Origin: Powellomyces hirtus
Taxonomy: Eukaryota; Chytridiomycota; Chytridiomycetes; Spizellomycetales; Powellomycetaceae
NCBI GenBank assembly: GCA_025526995.1
Contig: JAHLKG010000003.1
Span: 1,736,001 to 1,800,000 of the forward strand
Length of the DNA: 64,000 nt
Direction: 5' to 3'
Position numbers and translations under genes: made by a program. Below are positions 11,257 through 22,649 of the stretch, piece by piece. Numbering within the stretch: the first letter of the stretch is position 1; every line of letters starts with the position of its first letter. The notes under the pieces are model-generated. The model made no database searches, was not told the origin of the DNA, and worked only from the letters and a program-made list of their open reading frames with translations.

Positions 11257-12063
11257 ATGACAATAGCCGGCGCGAATCAAGCGTATCCTTTCATGATTGC
11301 AGAGTTCGAGGTTAACGGCATGGCGGTCCACGAAGATCATCTAGTGATTGCCTCAGAGGCGGTTTATGAGCTTAATTCGATGATTGCGCGACTCTGCGAA
11401 TGTGAACGGGATCTTGGTAAACTTCGAACCGTCGTCGCGCTAGTCAACGATACAAATATCTCGTTTCGCATTATTCGGCCCCAGCTCTCCGAGGATGGTT
11501 CCCTCGTCTACTATACGGAAACCGACCCTGGAATGGTCTTTCGACTCGGCCACCCGGATTTGCGCGAGCGGATTATGGAGGCGTGTCGTCTGATTGTATA
11601 TATCAGAACGACGGTCTGTGAGGCTGGTAAGGATATCGCCGCACTAGCTGCGGATAAGACGACGACTGGTTTGTTCGATGATCGTCTCCCGCGACTTCCC
11701 CTGACGGGAGCACCCGCGAGACTCCACAGTACGCAATATACACCATTGAAGGGACGACGTGATGAAGGTATCTGTTTGACGGAGGGCACAGTGATGTTCC
11801 TTCTTAATGTCCCTCCTGGATTGTATTTAACCGGGATTGTTTTTGTTCTGGCGGCCGCTTCCAGACAAACATCAAGCAAGCTCCGAAGCTGCGATACTTG
11901 CTTACATAAACCGCTTACGCTTGGCGATCGGTCCCGGGCGCAGCAAGCGAGTGTCTCCTCCTGGACGCACAATGATGCAAAAGAAAATCTTCCACGCAAG
12001 TTTCGTAAGGTAATTTTTTGGGCGCCTGCCATGAAACCCTTGCACGCCTCGAACAGGATATGA
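11257..12063 (+). CDS. Hypothetical protein, weak support
   Basis: An ATG-started frame of 268 aa. Residues 15-150 look protein-like (balanced composition, G/C-biased third positions, for example SEAVYELNSMIARLCECERDLGKL), but I recognise no domain. The last third is less convincing. An ATG-started minus-strand frame (12230-11511, 239 aa, MGDAKLALLAPLTLPL...) overlaps the 3' half, and its first ~120 residues also look plausible, so this could be two convergent genes with mis-set ends. A second ATG at 11190 (MGNAASIS) opens another frame that stops after 41 codons. Confidence 0.25.
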   Translation: MTIAGANQAYPFMIAEFEVNGMAVHEDHLVIASEAVYELNSMIARLCECERDLGKLRTVVALVNDTNISFRIIRPQLSEDGSLVYYTETDPGMVFRLGHPDLRERIMEACRLIVYIRTTVCEAGKDIAALAADKTTTGLFDDRLPRLPLTGAPARLHSTQYTPLKGRRDEGICLTEGTVMFLLNVPPGLYLTGIVFVLAAASRQTSSKLRSCDTCLHKPLTLGDRSRAQQASVSSWTHNDAKENLPRKFRKVIFWAPAMKPLHASNRI

Positions 12064-12230
12064 TAGAAAGCAACCCACGGACCACGGTCGAGCTCCAGTT
12101 GCGGCACATCAGCATCTAGCGAGATCTTTTCCTCATGGTATCCCCTTTCTTTGAACGCCCAGAGCAAAGTTTTTCTCAATATCAAGGGTAAGGTCAATGG
12201 CGCCAGCAGGGCTAGTTTAGCATCACCCAA

Positions 12231-13297
12231 TCTGTAACTATGTCCTGGAACGACCCGTCCAACGGATTTAGCATATAGGCGGCTTAGGCACGCGTGTGTT
12301 TCTGCACAAATTCCTATTGATGTTCACATCCTGGCGGTAAGAGCCGCCTAAGTTCCAATCGCCGTAAAATCATGCGAGCCCAACGTGCAGTCATAATACA
12401 GTGGTTACTTCGCGTGCCAGTATCCCGGTGGTTGCATGTGTCTCACATACCCAAAACTGTTTTTTCTAATCCCGTGCTACGAGCCCAATTACGATGTCAT
12501 CTATGGGTGGAGCAAGAAGTTGAAACATTTGTTAAGTTGCCCTGCCCTCGAAGTCACGCTGGTACTTGCTCCTGCTGCTGCGATCGTTTTTTAAGCATGA
12601 GACTCCCGACGCTCCGAGGGAATGACAGGACGTCGCGGCTTTGAACGAGCTTGCAAACACCGGGCCAGATGGAGAGTTAGTATTGAGATCCAACAGAGGG
12701 AAAGTAGGAAGGCAGCGGATAATGTGATTGAGGCGCGGGAAAGGTCCCGGGCCGTCCCGCTGCATTCCCTGCAAGCGGACACGAAGTCGCTGCCTTCCCT
12801 GCTGCCTGCGCCCCGTTTTCTCCCTGGCCTTCTTCTTTGGCAGTATCATTGTTGGTGTTAGTGCTGGTGTTGGTATTGCTGCTGTTCAAGTTGGTGCTGC
12901 TGATGTTGCTAGTGCTGCTGAGGCTGCAACGGGGAAGCGGGCGACAGCTCACTCATTTGGAGAACCTTCGCGCGAAAGTTGTAACCGTGACGATCCGTTG
13001 GTTGCTGAAAAACGCCGGTTACGGGCAGCTGAGCCTTTGACAACGTGACAACGTACCAGCACAGTGCGCCCTCTGTTAATGCTCAAGTTTTGAAGACCAC
13101 GTTGTCCACCAAATCGCCGGGTGATAAAAGTACTGTATGTCGTCCAAGACGGTGGCCAGGCGTCTCAAACGTTCGCATAGCAAGCTGAGCAAAAGGCCGT
13201 TAAAAGAGGGCATTTTCGCTTCCATGGAGTCAAAATATCAAAACGGGAGGTGGGGAGATGATGCAGAGTTGTTGTTTTCATATATATATAACGATTG
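12231..13297. other. Non-coding or unrecognised stretch
   Basis: Only short frames, with a Cys-rich but ATG-less plus-strand frame around 12740-13050 and a low-complexity Ser/Thr/Asn minus-strand frame opposite it. A (tg/gtt)-rich patch lies at 12850-12930 and an AT dinucleotide run near 13280. Confidence 0.4.
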
Positions 13298-14011
13298 ATG
13301 GCAATGAAGTTCATCCTTGTGAAAGACCAGCGTTTGAACGAAGCTACTGTCACATTTGACGACTTAGTTGACAAGGTCCACAAACGATGAACAAGGAATT
13401 GACGATGGTGACTCAGCTTTGTGCAGCTGCATTCAGGAATCAGAACTCAAGAAGATTGTAGAGGAGGTCGCAAGGTCAGCAGCGCAAAATATGACAGCAT
13501 CCTCTGGTTAAGAACTTTCTTCCATCAAGCAAGAACTCTGGCTCACCAGCGAAAGCTGCAAGAATCCCGGCAAGTGCATCTTCCTTGCAGAAGATGGCAA
13601 ATTGACCATGGTCACTCAGGAAGAGCATGAGGATATAGAGAGATTCCTTATAGACAGAAAACGGTAACAGCAGCTGTATCGCTGCGATGAGCAACCTTAC
13701 CACCGTGACGACACATGGCGTCAAGGAGGGACATGGAACAGGCAGGCAGCACTACCGTATCCCATGCAACCGCCGCACACCAATTAGCACCAGCCTCAAT
13801 TGTCCAAGCCGATGGTAGAAGATGCTCTGCAGCAGGTGACAGCACTGCTCGCGCAGCTGCTTCAGCAGCAACAGTCTTCCAGATCCCCCACCGCCACAAA
13901 TCACTGCACCGATCGGCAGAAACCGCCAGCGAATGCTTCAACTGTGGAGAGATGGGACACTTCACACAAAGCTGTCCCCACCCCAGGAAGGATTTTGCTC
14001 CCCGGACCTAG
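13298..14011 (+). pseudogene. Broken gag-like gene with CCHC zinc knuckle
   Basis: A plus-strand frame starting MAMKFILVKDQRLNEA can be followed to a CCHC zinc knuckle (CFNCGEMGHFTQSC at 13934-13975), as in retroelement Gag proteins. It is broken by a frameshift near 13370, in-frame stops at 13509 (TAA), 13665 (TAA) and 13783 (TAG), and a frameshift just before the knuckle. In between are a helix-rich segment (SELKKIVEEVARSAAQN) and a Gln-rich segment (VTALLAQLLQQQQ). No protease or polymerase follows, and no LTRs were seen, so this is an isolated remnant. A domesticated gene cannot be excluded but the stops argue against it. Confidence 0.6.
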
Positions 14012-14608
14012 AAGACCGCCTGGGTCGGGCGGTGAAATGGTCGGACGACATGATGCCACATTTGAGAATGACGGCGTTGGGATGCCCAAATACCGTCATG
14101 CTCCTACGCCGTCCACGCTATGCCCTGTGTCCGTAGACACATTAACCAGCACTAAACCAACGAAAAAAGTAGAAAACGCCGGGTTTGTTTTTTCGGTATA
14201 GCATTCAGGCGCCGGGATCATATTCTCCTCAGGCGTCGGGCACGAGCAGTTGCTACGAGCTTGACTAGCGTGAGGGCAGCAAAGAGCTCTTTGTTTATTA
14301 TTTATAAGGAGCGAAAGCACAGTCGTCAAAAATGTGCTGGTTGGGGATGAGCAAAAGAAGGCAGTCTCAGCTTCGCCGTGCAAGCCACAGAACACGCTTT
14401 CGCTCCTCCGTCATCACCACAACCGACGGCCTCAAACTGATACGAAACTGAACTCCACCAGTCTCATCCCCATTGCCAGCACAAGCAGAACAATACCCGC
14501 AAAACCACCGCCAGAACCCCCTAACCTCTCCACACCCGATTCACGAGAACGTTGTTCAGCCTCGCCCGCTATCTCTTTGTAAAAAGCAACAAAGTACAAA
14601 ACAATAAC
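14012..14608. other. Upstream region of V-ATPase subunit E
   Basis: No supported gene. The last ~60 bases before the start codon are A-rich (aaaaagcaacaaag...) as expected for a 5' leader. Confidence 0.4.
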
Positions 14609-15827
14609 ATGGCAGGCCGACTGAACGATAGCGAGGTCGCACAGGAGATGGGCAAGATGGTGAGTGTCTGTGCTATCCGGAGCGATTTATATTTTCTACT
14701 GGGTATTTGTGCGGTCCGGGATTGCGGTTGAGCGAAACTTCCTCGATTGAACTTCTCCTGGCACTGGATGGGCTTCATGTGATCGAGCGCGTTCCCACCT
14801 CATTCATCCTCATGGGACTTTTCCGCTTATGTTACCTCGGGAACACGCTCTCCCGTTGTGCTCAACTTCGTCTTTGAATGCGTTTTAGGTGTCCTTCATC
14901 AAGCAAGAGGCCCTCGAAAAGGCCCGAGAACTCAAAGTCAAGGTACATAGTTCTTGCTCCAAAGTCTTCCGCGCTCGCAGGGTTCTCAACATTCTGCATA
15001 GGCGGACGAAGAGTTCAATATTGAGAAAGCAAAGATTGTTCGTCAAGAGACGGTTGCAATCGAAGCTTTCTACCAGAAGAAGCAGAAACAAGCTGAGGTT
15101 CAGCGTAAAATGTGAGCGCCACCAAGCACGCGAGTTTCCTCCCTGGGGAATTGGTCCTTACTCTCCATCGGACATAGTGCTCAGTCGAACCATATCAACA
15201 AGTGTCGTTTGAAGGTTCTCCAGGCGCGTCAGCAGGTTCTTACAGAGCTGCTGGCAGAGACCAAAGGCCAATTGGTCAACATCAGTAACGACCGAAGCAA
15301 ATACGAGGGTTTGCTGAAAGACCTCCTGCTCCAGGTGAGTCATTAGCTACAACAGTTGGCTTGTAAATTTTTTCCAATACGGTGTTTAGCTAATAATCTG
15401 CATTCTCTCAGGGATTCTATCAACTCATGGAAAAGGAAGTGAAAGTGAACTGCCGTCAAAAGGACAATGACATCGTCAAGCAGGCCATCGGGGAGGCGAA
15501 CATTCAGTTTGAGAAGGAATTTGGATATAAGGTGAAAGCGGAAATCGATGATGCCAACCCACTGCCCGAGAGCAGCGCCGGTGGCGTCGTGGTTGGCGCG
15601 CATGAGGGAAGAATCAGAGTGTCCAACACTCTGGAATCAAGGCTGGAACTCTTGTCCGAGCACGTAAGTAACATGGTTCTCACCTCTGCTCTTACTTTTT
15701 TCTTGTTTTGTCTGGCAAGGAAGAGACGGCAGAGTTGCTCATGGCACCTCTTTTTGATTTGTAGATGCTTCCGGACATTCGAATCCTCCTCTTTGGTCCC
15801 TCTATGACTCGCAAATTCTACAACTAG
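14609..15827 (+). CDS. VMA4: V-type proton ATPase subunit E
   Basis: Six exons (14609-14659, 14889-14942, 15002-15111, 15178-15334, 15412-15663, 15765-15827) join to 228 aa, close to yeast Vma4 (233 aa). Motifs run in family order: MAGRLNDSEVAQEMGKM, VSFIKQEALEKARELKVKADEEFNIEKAKIV, a basic coiled coil (FYQKKQKQAEVQRKI), KVLQARQQVL, GFYQLMEKEV, VKQAI, GGVVV, RIRVSNTLESRLEL and the end LPDIRILLFG. Subunit E pairs with G to form the peripheral stalks holding the V1 head of the vacuolar H+-ATPase. The long N-terminal coil is encoded by small exons. The first intron (229 nt) is the longest here. Confidence 0.96.
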
Positions 15828-16181
15828 AATATATGTTCCATCTTGTATATCGAGAGTTGTTTCAAACGTTGGAGGGTATCTCATGACGATATCTGCGCTT
15901 CTTCGCGCCTTTCGTTCCCTTTACATGTTTGACACCACCAAAACTGTGGTCAATGTGGTCAATCCCGTGCAGGCCACGCTCAAGTATCACCTCACACTGG
16001 CCCACCCCCTAATACACACTGGAGCGTCAAGGGCAGGAAAGTCCATTTCTCATCCAAGTTCAAGACTTGGAGGGATGGGGTTCGGCACACCGATATCTGA
16101 GCGCGACTGCAATCGAACGCGTCAGACGTTCCGTTGTCTTTTTCTTTTTTCTTCTTTTTTTGTGTGTCCTAAACAATTTAC
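15828..16181. other. Intergenic region with pyrimidine-rich promoter tract
   Basis: This is the 3' flank of the V-ATPase E gene and the promoter of the next gene. A long T/C-rich tract at 16135-16165 lies just before the downstream start codons. Confidence 0.4.
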
Positions 16182-16945
16182 ATGACTCATTTCCACGTGT
16201 GCCATGACCCAAAGCAAAGAAAAAGGAGAAACAGCATCTCCACCCGCGGAGAACTTCCTAGACATGCCAGACACACAGTCGCACTTGGGTGAGGGTGCCC
16301 CTACCCCTCCATTCTCTTCTGTTTTCAATAGTGACATTTCTCGTCACAGCGTCACTACTACTATCCTGTCAACCCACACCACAACCAACTACTCGCCCCA
16401 AGACATTCAGACCTGAGCCTCCATCCGCACGTAAGTGGAGTTTGACCAACGTTTTACAAAACAAAAACATGTATGCATACAATTGAGGAGTTGCTAATTC
16501 TCACGGACAACCAGTGCTATCTCGCGTCGCAGCTTTCCTCCCGCAACTATCTGCCGCCAACGCCACTCTGCAGAGCGAGATTGAGAGAGATGCGGAACAG
16601 CGCGAACAGGTCGATATTGAGAATGTAGAGGACGACGAGCAGTATATCGAAATGGTGCGCCACACTGACCACTTAGTTCTCCCTTGCCTGCTAAACTAAC
16701 ATATGATTCGGGAACAGAGTCTTGGCGTGGGAGTATTCGATACGCAACCAGTGGACGGGGAGAGAACAGAGGAGAGAAAGAGCGAGAAGGATATCATTAT
16801 GACTACACAGTCGCCGGTGGATGAGGACAGCAAACCGTTGATACAGGTTGTTTCAGATACCAGGTCGTCTACGGAAGAGGATGATTCTTCCGAAGAGGAG
16901 GCTGACGAGGACGAAAGTGAGGATGAGGACAGGATGAAGGAGTAG
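16182..16945 (+). CDS. NOPCHAP1: NOPCHAP1-like (DUF4598) snoRNP assembly chaperone
   Basis: The conserved core is clear: LSRVAAFLPQLSAANATLQSEIE, then VDIENVEDDEQYIEM, then SLGVGVFDTQ, then a long acidic Ser/Glu tail. This matches C12orf45/NOPCHAP1, which bridges the box C/D protein NOP58 to the R2TP complex. Exons 16515-16654 and 16718-16945 are firm. Upstream, a 20-nt exon (16411-16430) and a first exon ending at 16288 keep the phase only if translation starts at 16182 (164 aa). The ATG at 16204 gives a more natural N-terminus (MTQSKEKGETASPP) but the wrong phase with these splice sites. The start is therefore uncertain. Confidence 0.75.
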
Positions 16946-17376
16946 TCTCTCGGCAGGGGAGTGATCAAGGCAAAGAAAGCAAGAGTGAGCGTCAAGGGGG
17001 CGCGCATGTCAAGAAGAAGGGAAGGAAGGGATCAATTGGCCGTACTGATTTGAGGCACGTACATGGCACGGATCTGAAGGCGTGGGTAACTCGACTTGTG
17101 CGGGGCATGGGCGCTGAATAACAGTTGCTTCGCTGCTTTGCACATCTCCTCTGCACATTGGTCCTTACATGGGCGCTACCATCAAGGGCCTGGCAGTGCT
17201 GAATGTAGAAACCTTATGAAGCTTAGGAGACAACCCAGCGCCTCATCTAGTCAAAGAGCAATATTACCCTTCGTGCTACGATTCGCGAGCACCGGCACAC
17301 AGACGAAGAGTTTATCTACACATTACCTAGCCACTTGCATTTGTATATGAATCTAACTTAATACACATAAACCATA
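16946..17376. other. Convergent 3' intergenic region
   Basis: This lies between the NOPCHAP1-like gene (+) and the SET/MYND gene (-). No supported coding or RNA feature. Confidence 0.4.
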
Positions 17377-19239
17377 CTATGTAAACGACCCAGGCACGCC
17401 CGATCTAAGTAGCGCCAGTTTCTCCTTCGCCTCCTTCCACAATCCGCTCCGAGTTCCATGGCTCTTCTCCAGCAACATGACCGCCTCGTCGCCCAACCTG
17501 GCCAGCAGAGGCCGATCCTCAGGGGCACTCCACTCCGCCAACTTAAAGTTCATGTAGGCCTGCACGGATACGGCGGGGTGGTAACCCTGGTAGAGTACAC
17601 GGTACGCTTCCAACAACGCTTTCGAATACGAATATGCCGCTGGGTAGTCTTTTGCGGCGAGGCTGAGGGAGAGGAGGAGGCGATTGGTGTGCAACAGGGC
17701 AGAGTTAACGGGCGCCATGAGGCTTTCTTGCAGCGCGTGACACCGCAATGCTGTTTGGGACGCCTGCTTCGCATCCTTGTCCTGCAGCTGCACGGCTCTC
17801 TGGTACAGCTGAAAAGCGTTTGTAACATTTTCTTCCAGCGACGACTGTTCGTCAGGTGAGAGGGCCCTATGAGCAGTACATATCGCATTGTCCAAGCGAT
17901 CAGGCAGATCGATAATGCCTGCGCATCCGGGCCTTTTGCAAATGTACGTTGTTCGGGGATCCGGGGACTGCTTGTGTAACGTGCAAACCGGACATGCGCA
18001 GTCGAAAAAGTACGTGTCCTTCAGTTCCTTGTGTCGGACATACCGCGGCTCGGCAATTTCCATGTAGCTCTGGAATAGTTCTTCACCCGCCCCCACTTCT
18101 TTAATGGTTCGCAATACCCCTTTGGAGCCTGTGAAGATGATGGCTGCGTTGGGGGTGCATGAATGGTTGACGAGTGCCAATGTCGGGAACACGCCGACAC
18201 CTGATAGATTGATATTAGTACATGAGATATGAGGGAAGATGATTGCAACTCTCGTACCTATGTTCACTAGTTCTTCGTCTGATACCGAAATGCTGTTGCA
18301 GCTGAACTAGAGTGTTCCATAAGTTTAAAGGTAATGCTGTAATACTGTAGCCATACACTGCGCGGACTCACGCGACAAAGCAGATCCAACATATCTGGTC
18401 CCGACAAACAGACGTCTTCACCAACGAGCAAGCGTATCAGCATCGTCATCTGCGCAAAGGACTCCAGTTTTTCCGACGTGTAGTCAGTTCTATCTGTGAG
18501 AATGCGTCAAATCGCCATCGTTGTCACGTGGATCACTTTCGAATCACATACGTGAGACTAGCTTTTCTATAGCGCGATACTACATTGAGAGTGTTAGGCA
18601 CGATAGAGTAGGGCGCTGAGGACCGAATGTCAGCCTACCGAAGTTGGGTCTGCGCTTTTCCGCCATAGTATTCGACACAGAACGCGAATGGCTGTCGGCG
18701 GCTTTCGCGGCGCAACTTTGCGGAATCCTGCACACTCGGGCTTATGCAGAGCCCAGTCTTCTTTTTGACAGGTCTGCGAGCAATACTGAAGCGCGCCACA
18801 CTTTCCGCATCGGAAGCGAGCGTTCGATACAAAGCAAAAACTGCAATGCGTAGTCAGATGGAGGTCGTCAACAACTGCTGCGTATGGGGTTTCCTCTAAA
18901 GTTGCTTGTCCTACTCCCCGGAAATTGTAAACCGAGTGACGCAGTACCCAGGGAAACGGCTGCCTTACCTGCGGAAATCTTCTTTTGCGGATAGATGCCT
19001 CGACCTCTTTCTACACTTTTCTTCACACTCAGTGGTACGAGTGCTCCAGGGACGCTCGGGTCATATGTCGTCCCAGCTGCGGGAACCTCTACCGGAGAAG
19101 ATTTGGGGGCGGAGTCGTCCTTGAACACTTCGTTTGCCTTTGGCTTCCGGGCAGCCCGCGGGACATGAATCTGCACTGGATCCTCTTCTTCAGAATCTGC
19201 AGCCAAATCCTTTTGGCGATATGTACGTTGTCGACTCAT
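17377..19239 (-). CDS. SET and MYND domain lysine methyltransferase (SMYD family)
   Basis: Six exons (19239-18969, 18895-18639, 18579-18552, 18493-18372, 18306-18258, 18200-17377) sum to 516 aa. After an acidic N-terminus the split SET domain begins (SVERGRGIYPQKKISAGEE). It is interrupted by a MYND zinc finger (CSFCFVSNARFRCGKCGALQYC...WALHKPEC). SET resumes with the catalytic signature LVNHSCTPNA and GEELFQSY, followed by the Cys-rich post-SET (CACPVC) and a C-terminal TPR-like helical domain ending near residue 516. SMYD enzymes methylate lysines on histones or cytosolic proteins using S-adenosylmethionine. The third exon is only 28 nt but is needed for phase and encodes YRAIEKLVS. The start is the first in-frame ATG, since the frame opens with GTG upstream. 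Confidence 0.92.
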
Positions 19240-19541
19240 CTCTGTCACATGGGAATTTTGGGAAGACTGCCCTCACCCTGCTTTTTGATATCGTGTTTTG
19301 ATGAATCAACTTGCAAAAATGACAGGCGCGTGTGTGGGCGACCGCGTGGGTAAGGCAGATCTGCAAGCTTGTCAGTTTTCCCCCCTCCTTTCCATCTTGC
19401 AAATTCATCCACTCGAAAGCATACAAAAAAGACCCTCGTCGTTTAGCGCTGAATACCCGCTACAGTACTGCGAAGGCCTAGGGGTGTACTGTGAAGAACA
19501 GTTAGCAAAAGCACATTGTTTGTCTTTTTCTGGCGACACAA
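19240..19541. promoter_or_regulatory. Shared divergent promoter region
   Basis: 302 bp separate the start codons of the SMYD gene (-) and the small membrane-protein gene (+). A candidate bidirectional promoter by position only; no defined element was identified. Confidence 0.35.
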
Positions 19542-20290
19542 ATGGCAGGGCCCAGATACTCGGACGACCATGCCGCCCTCCGCCGCGCGGTGGTGGATGC
19601 ACGCAGCCTGCCATATGATGAAACGGGCATGGATTGGGCCATGGGTATGGACAGCTGGGGCAAAGGGAAATGATTGGTGATTTTGACTATGCTGACCGGG
19701 TGTTCACTGTCGTTTGTCCAGCCGCATGGGACGGGTCGTCAGGCGTGGTTACCGACTCGAATGGATTTATTCGAGCATCGTTTCCACATACACAACGGTT
19801 TACGCCACAGATTCTTCTCGACCTCCTTCTGCAGGCATGCCACACGCGGGTGTCACGGGTGCAGACGCCCTATCTCTCTCCTGCGCGGCCACGAACGCTG
19901 TCGTTTCTCGCATCCACAAATGTTCCCGAGGGCTCTATTGACGCTTTTGCTAATCTCGTTGAAACACTGAAGATGGGCGTTGTTGTTGCGCCCGTGTGGG
20001 ACGAGGACAAGCGCGAAAGTGAGGTGCTTGAGCGGATCGACAAAGGACCATGGTGGGGTTCTGCCGAGCGTGAGGTTGAACGCGAGTGGGTTGTGCGACA
20101 AAAGGAAAACGCAGAGAGGAAAGAAGATTGGTGGACATTTCTTTGGACGCTACTTCTGCTTCTTCCGCTGGTTAATCTAGTCGCGAAGCGGTGGAAGAGC
20201 ATTCAGCAACAACAACAACAACAACAGCAGCAGCAGCAGCAGCAAGTCCAATCAAGTAGCAAAACCGCGGCTTTCGTGACTCAATCGTGA
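19542..20290 (+). CDS. Hypothetical protein with one C-terminal membrane span and polyQ tail
   Basis: Exons 19542-19644 and 19722-20290 join to 223 aa; the intron has a gtatgg donor, a tgctgac branch-like site and a gtccag acceptor. No family recognised. The soluble N-terminal ~170 residues are mixed alpha/beta in composition (SFPHTQRFTPQILLDLLLQACHTR, MGVVVAPVWDEDKRESEV). A single hydrophobic span follows near residues 178-198 (WWTFLWTLLLLLPLVNLVA), then a basic-Gln stretch and a short tail. The layout is that of a tail-anchored or single-pass protein facing the cytosol; this is inference. Confidence 0.65.
20203..20245 (+). repeat. CAA/CAG microsatellite (polyglutamine)
   Basis: A run of CAA then CAG triplets inside the preceding gene encodes about 13 consecutive glutamines. 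Such tracts change length readily. Confidence 0.9.
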
Positions 20291-20716
20291 GCAACGTCTT
20301 AGGACAAAAGCATATACCCCCCACCCTGGCATTGTCACATATCTCTGGTAAATTTCCCTCCCCGTATATACCTGTCTCCCTCCGGTTCCCTTAGCGCTCC
20401 GCTGTGTCGTTCACATGCGTCAAAGTGTCATCTAGCATACATATCAATGTTCCCCTCGTCTGTTTATTCTATTTAGTATGCAAAATCAGATCAACGGTGG
20501 TGACAGAGATCGTTAGCGCGCGTGGCACGGGTGGCTTGGCAAGTTGATTAGTGCTCTAAAAGGAGACATGAACAATTCGCGAAAGCTGCAAATTCCATTC
20601 GGCATTCGACGGTTTTGACTTTTACGTTTTCCCCATTTTTGAGGCATCATAGCAGTAGGTATAGATGATTTGGCCTTGCACTCAGCATAGGGAACTCCGC
20701 AAGCATGCTGGTATAA
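20291..20716. other. Intergenic region
   Basis: This is the 3' flank of the membrane-protein gene and the 5' flank of the mitochondrial GluRS gene. No supported gene. Confidence 0.4.
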
Positions 20717-22443
20717 ATGGTGATTCTGATTCATTTCTATAGAATGGGATTTCCTCAAGCTGTTTTGCCGTCCTTATGGCGCTGCGGTCAGCGAGGCCCT
20801 ATCAAACTTCCAGTCATACTATCCACTTCACCTACCCTTCCACGCTTCAACGCCTTTGCTACAGCATCAGTCGAGAAAGGGATACCCGCCCGAGTCCGTT
20901 TCGCTCCAAGTCCCACCGGCTACTTGCACTTGGGCGGTCTGCGTACCGCGTTGTTCAACTACCTGTTAGCGAAGCAGACTGGAGGGTGGTTCATTCTGCG
21001 AATAGAGGATACAGACCAGGCTCGCACCGTAGAAGGCGCGGTCGACCACTTACAGCAGATGCTGAAGTGGGCGGGATTGAAATTCGATGAAGGACCAAAG
21101 GCAGGCGGGGACGTGGGGCCGTACATCCAGTCTGAACGATCCGAACTCTACCGCGCGAGGGCGGAAGAACTCCTTCAGCAAGGGAAAGCATATCGCTGCT
21201 TCTGCACCTCGGAACGCCTGGACAACGTACGCGCTTTGGCCAAACGGTCTGGTCGCACGATTGGTTATGACCAGCACTGTCGGCATCTAGAACCTGAGGA
21301 AGTGGAACAGAAACTACGGGACGGCACTCCATATACCATCCGATTCAAGATCTTGGAGGGAAAAACAACAATGCAGGACATTGTTCACGGCCAAATTGAC
21401 TTTGCGAATCGAACGTTAGATGACACCATTATATTGAAGTCTGATGGGCTACCCACATATCATCTGGCGAATGTCGTGGACGATCATGCAATGAGAATAA
21501 CACACGTTCTCCGAGGCGAAGAATGGGTCTCGTCGACTCCGAAACACATACTGCTATACAGGGCGTTTGGATGGGAACCGCCAAAATTCGCACATCTGCC
21601 GCTTCTGGTCAATAAGGACGGTAGCAAGCTCTCCAAGCGGCAAGGGGATGTTCACATCGAGGCACTGATAGATAAAGGCTACCTTCCCGAAGCTCTCCTT
21701 AACTTTGTTGCTTTTCTGGGGTGGGGGCCTGGAACGACGAAAGAGCTTTACACACTTGAAGAGCTTGTGGATGATTTCAATTTAGAAAACATCAACAAAT
21801 CACCAGCTGTCGTCTCCTATGACAAACTGAACCACCTGAACAAACTTCACATCAGCCGGCGGTTAGCGGACGAGACCCAGCGCAATGAGCTCGTGCGACA
21901 GGTGCAGCCTGTGCTGCAGAAGGAATATGAAGGCCGCATAGATGAGGAGGCTGCTGCATTGTTAAGCGACAAGGCATATCTCACGACGGTCGTCCTGGCA
22001 GTCAAGGAACGCATCCGCCTTCTTACCGAGGTGCCGAAATTCGCATTGCCATTCTTTGTCGCCCCGGACTACACGACGCCGGAAGCCCTCAAATGGAAAG
22101 AAAAACTCGACATGAAGGAGATCAATGTTGTGGTAGAAGCCACCGTAGCCAAGGTTGATCACATCACGGACGACAGATGGTCGGCGGAATCTGTGAAGGA
22201 CCTCCTCAATGCCATAGCGCTGGAGAAGGGTCTGGATTTTGTGCAGGTGATGAAGAATCTACGATATGCGGTCACTGGGACAAAGGTAAAGAGAAAAAGA
22301 GAGCATGTTCCGTAGCTGTGAACATGAGGTCACTCATGCGTGATGACGTTTTCCAGGTCGGCGTGGACATGATTACAATCATATATACATTGGGCCGGCA
22401 TCGAACACTGGCCCGTTTGCGATTGTTCCTGGAAAACATATAG
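20717..22443 (+). CDS. MSE1: Mitochondrial glutamyl-tRNA synthetase
   Basis: Exon 20717-22285 and exon 22357-22443 give 551 aa; starting at the second ATG (20744) gives 542 aa. This is the bacterial-type GltX enzyme: FAPSPTGYLHLGGLRTALFN (HIGH box), RIEDTDQART, RFCTSE-type Cys motif (CFCTSERL), the KMSKS loop SKLSKRQGDV and LNFVAFLGWG. The first ~45 residues are basic, hydroxyl-rich and free of acidic residues, as in a mitochondrial import signal. The second exon supplies the expected GltX ending (VGVDMITIIYTLGRHRTLARL); without the splice the frame runs into a short unrelated tail. It charges mitochondrial tRNA-Glu and possibly tRNA-Gln. Confidence 0.95.
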
Positions 22444-22649
22444 TCAAGGCGGACGTTCAACCATTTTTGTAAAGTAGTATAGTTGCAGAGAATAGAGCGT
22501 AAACACACATGCAAAATTCACTATCCAGATGTCCTAACTGAATGATCAAACGTAGCGGGAATTGACGCTCCCCAAACAGAACACAAAAGCTTCAGAGTAT
22601 AGCAGTCAAACGCGCAGTCAAAATCTGCGCACTCCTCCAAGGTTGTCCA

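Noticed and set aside
13509..13785. Reassigned TAA/TAG glutamine codons in the gag-like frame.
   Set aside because: The host genes around it use TAA and TAG as normal stops and the frame also has frameshifts.
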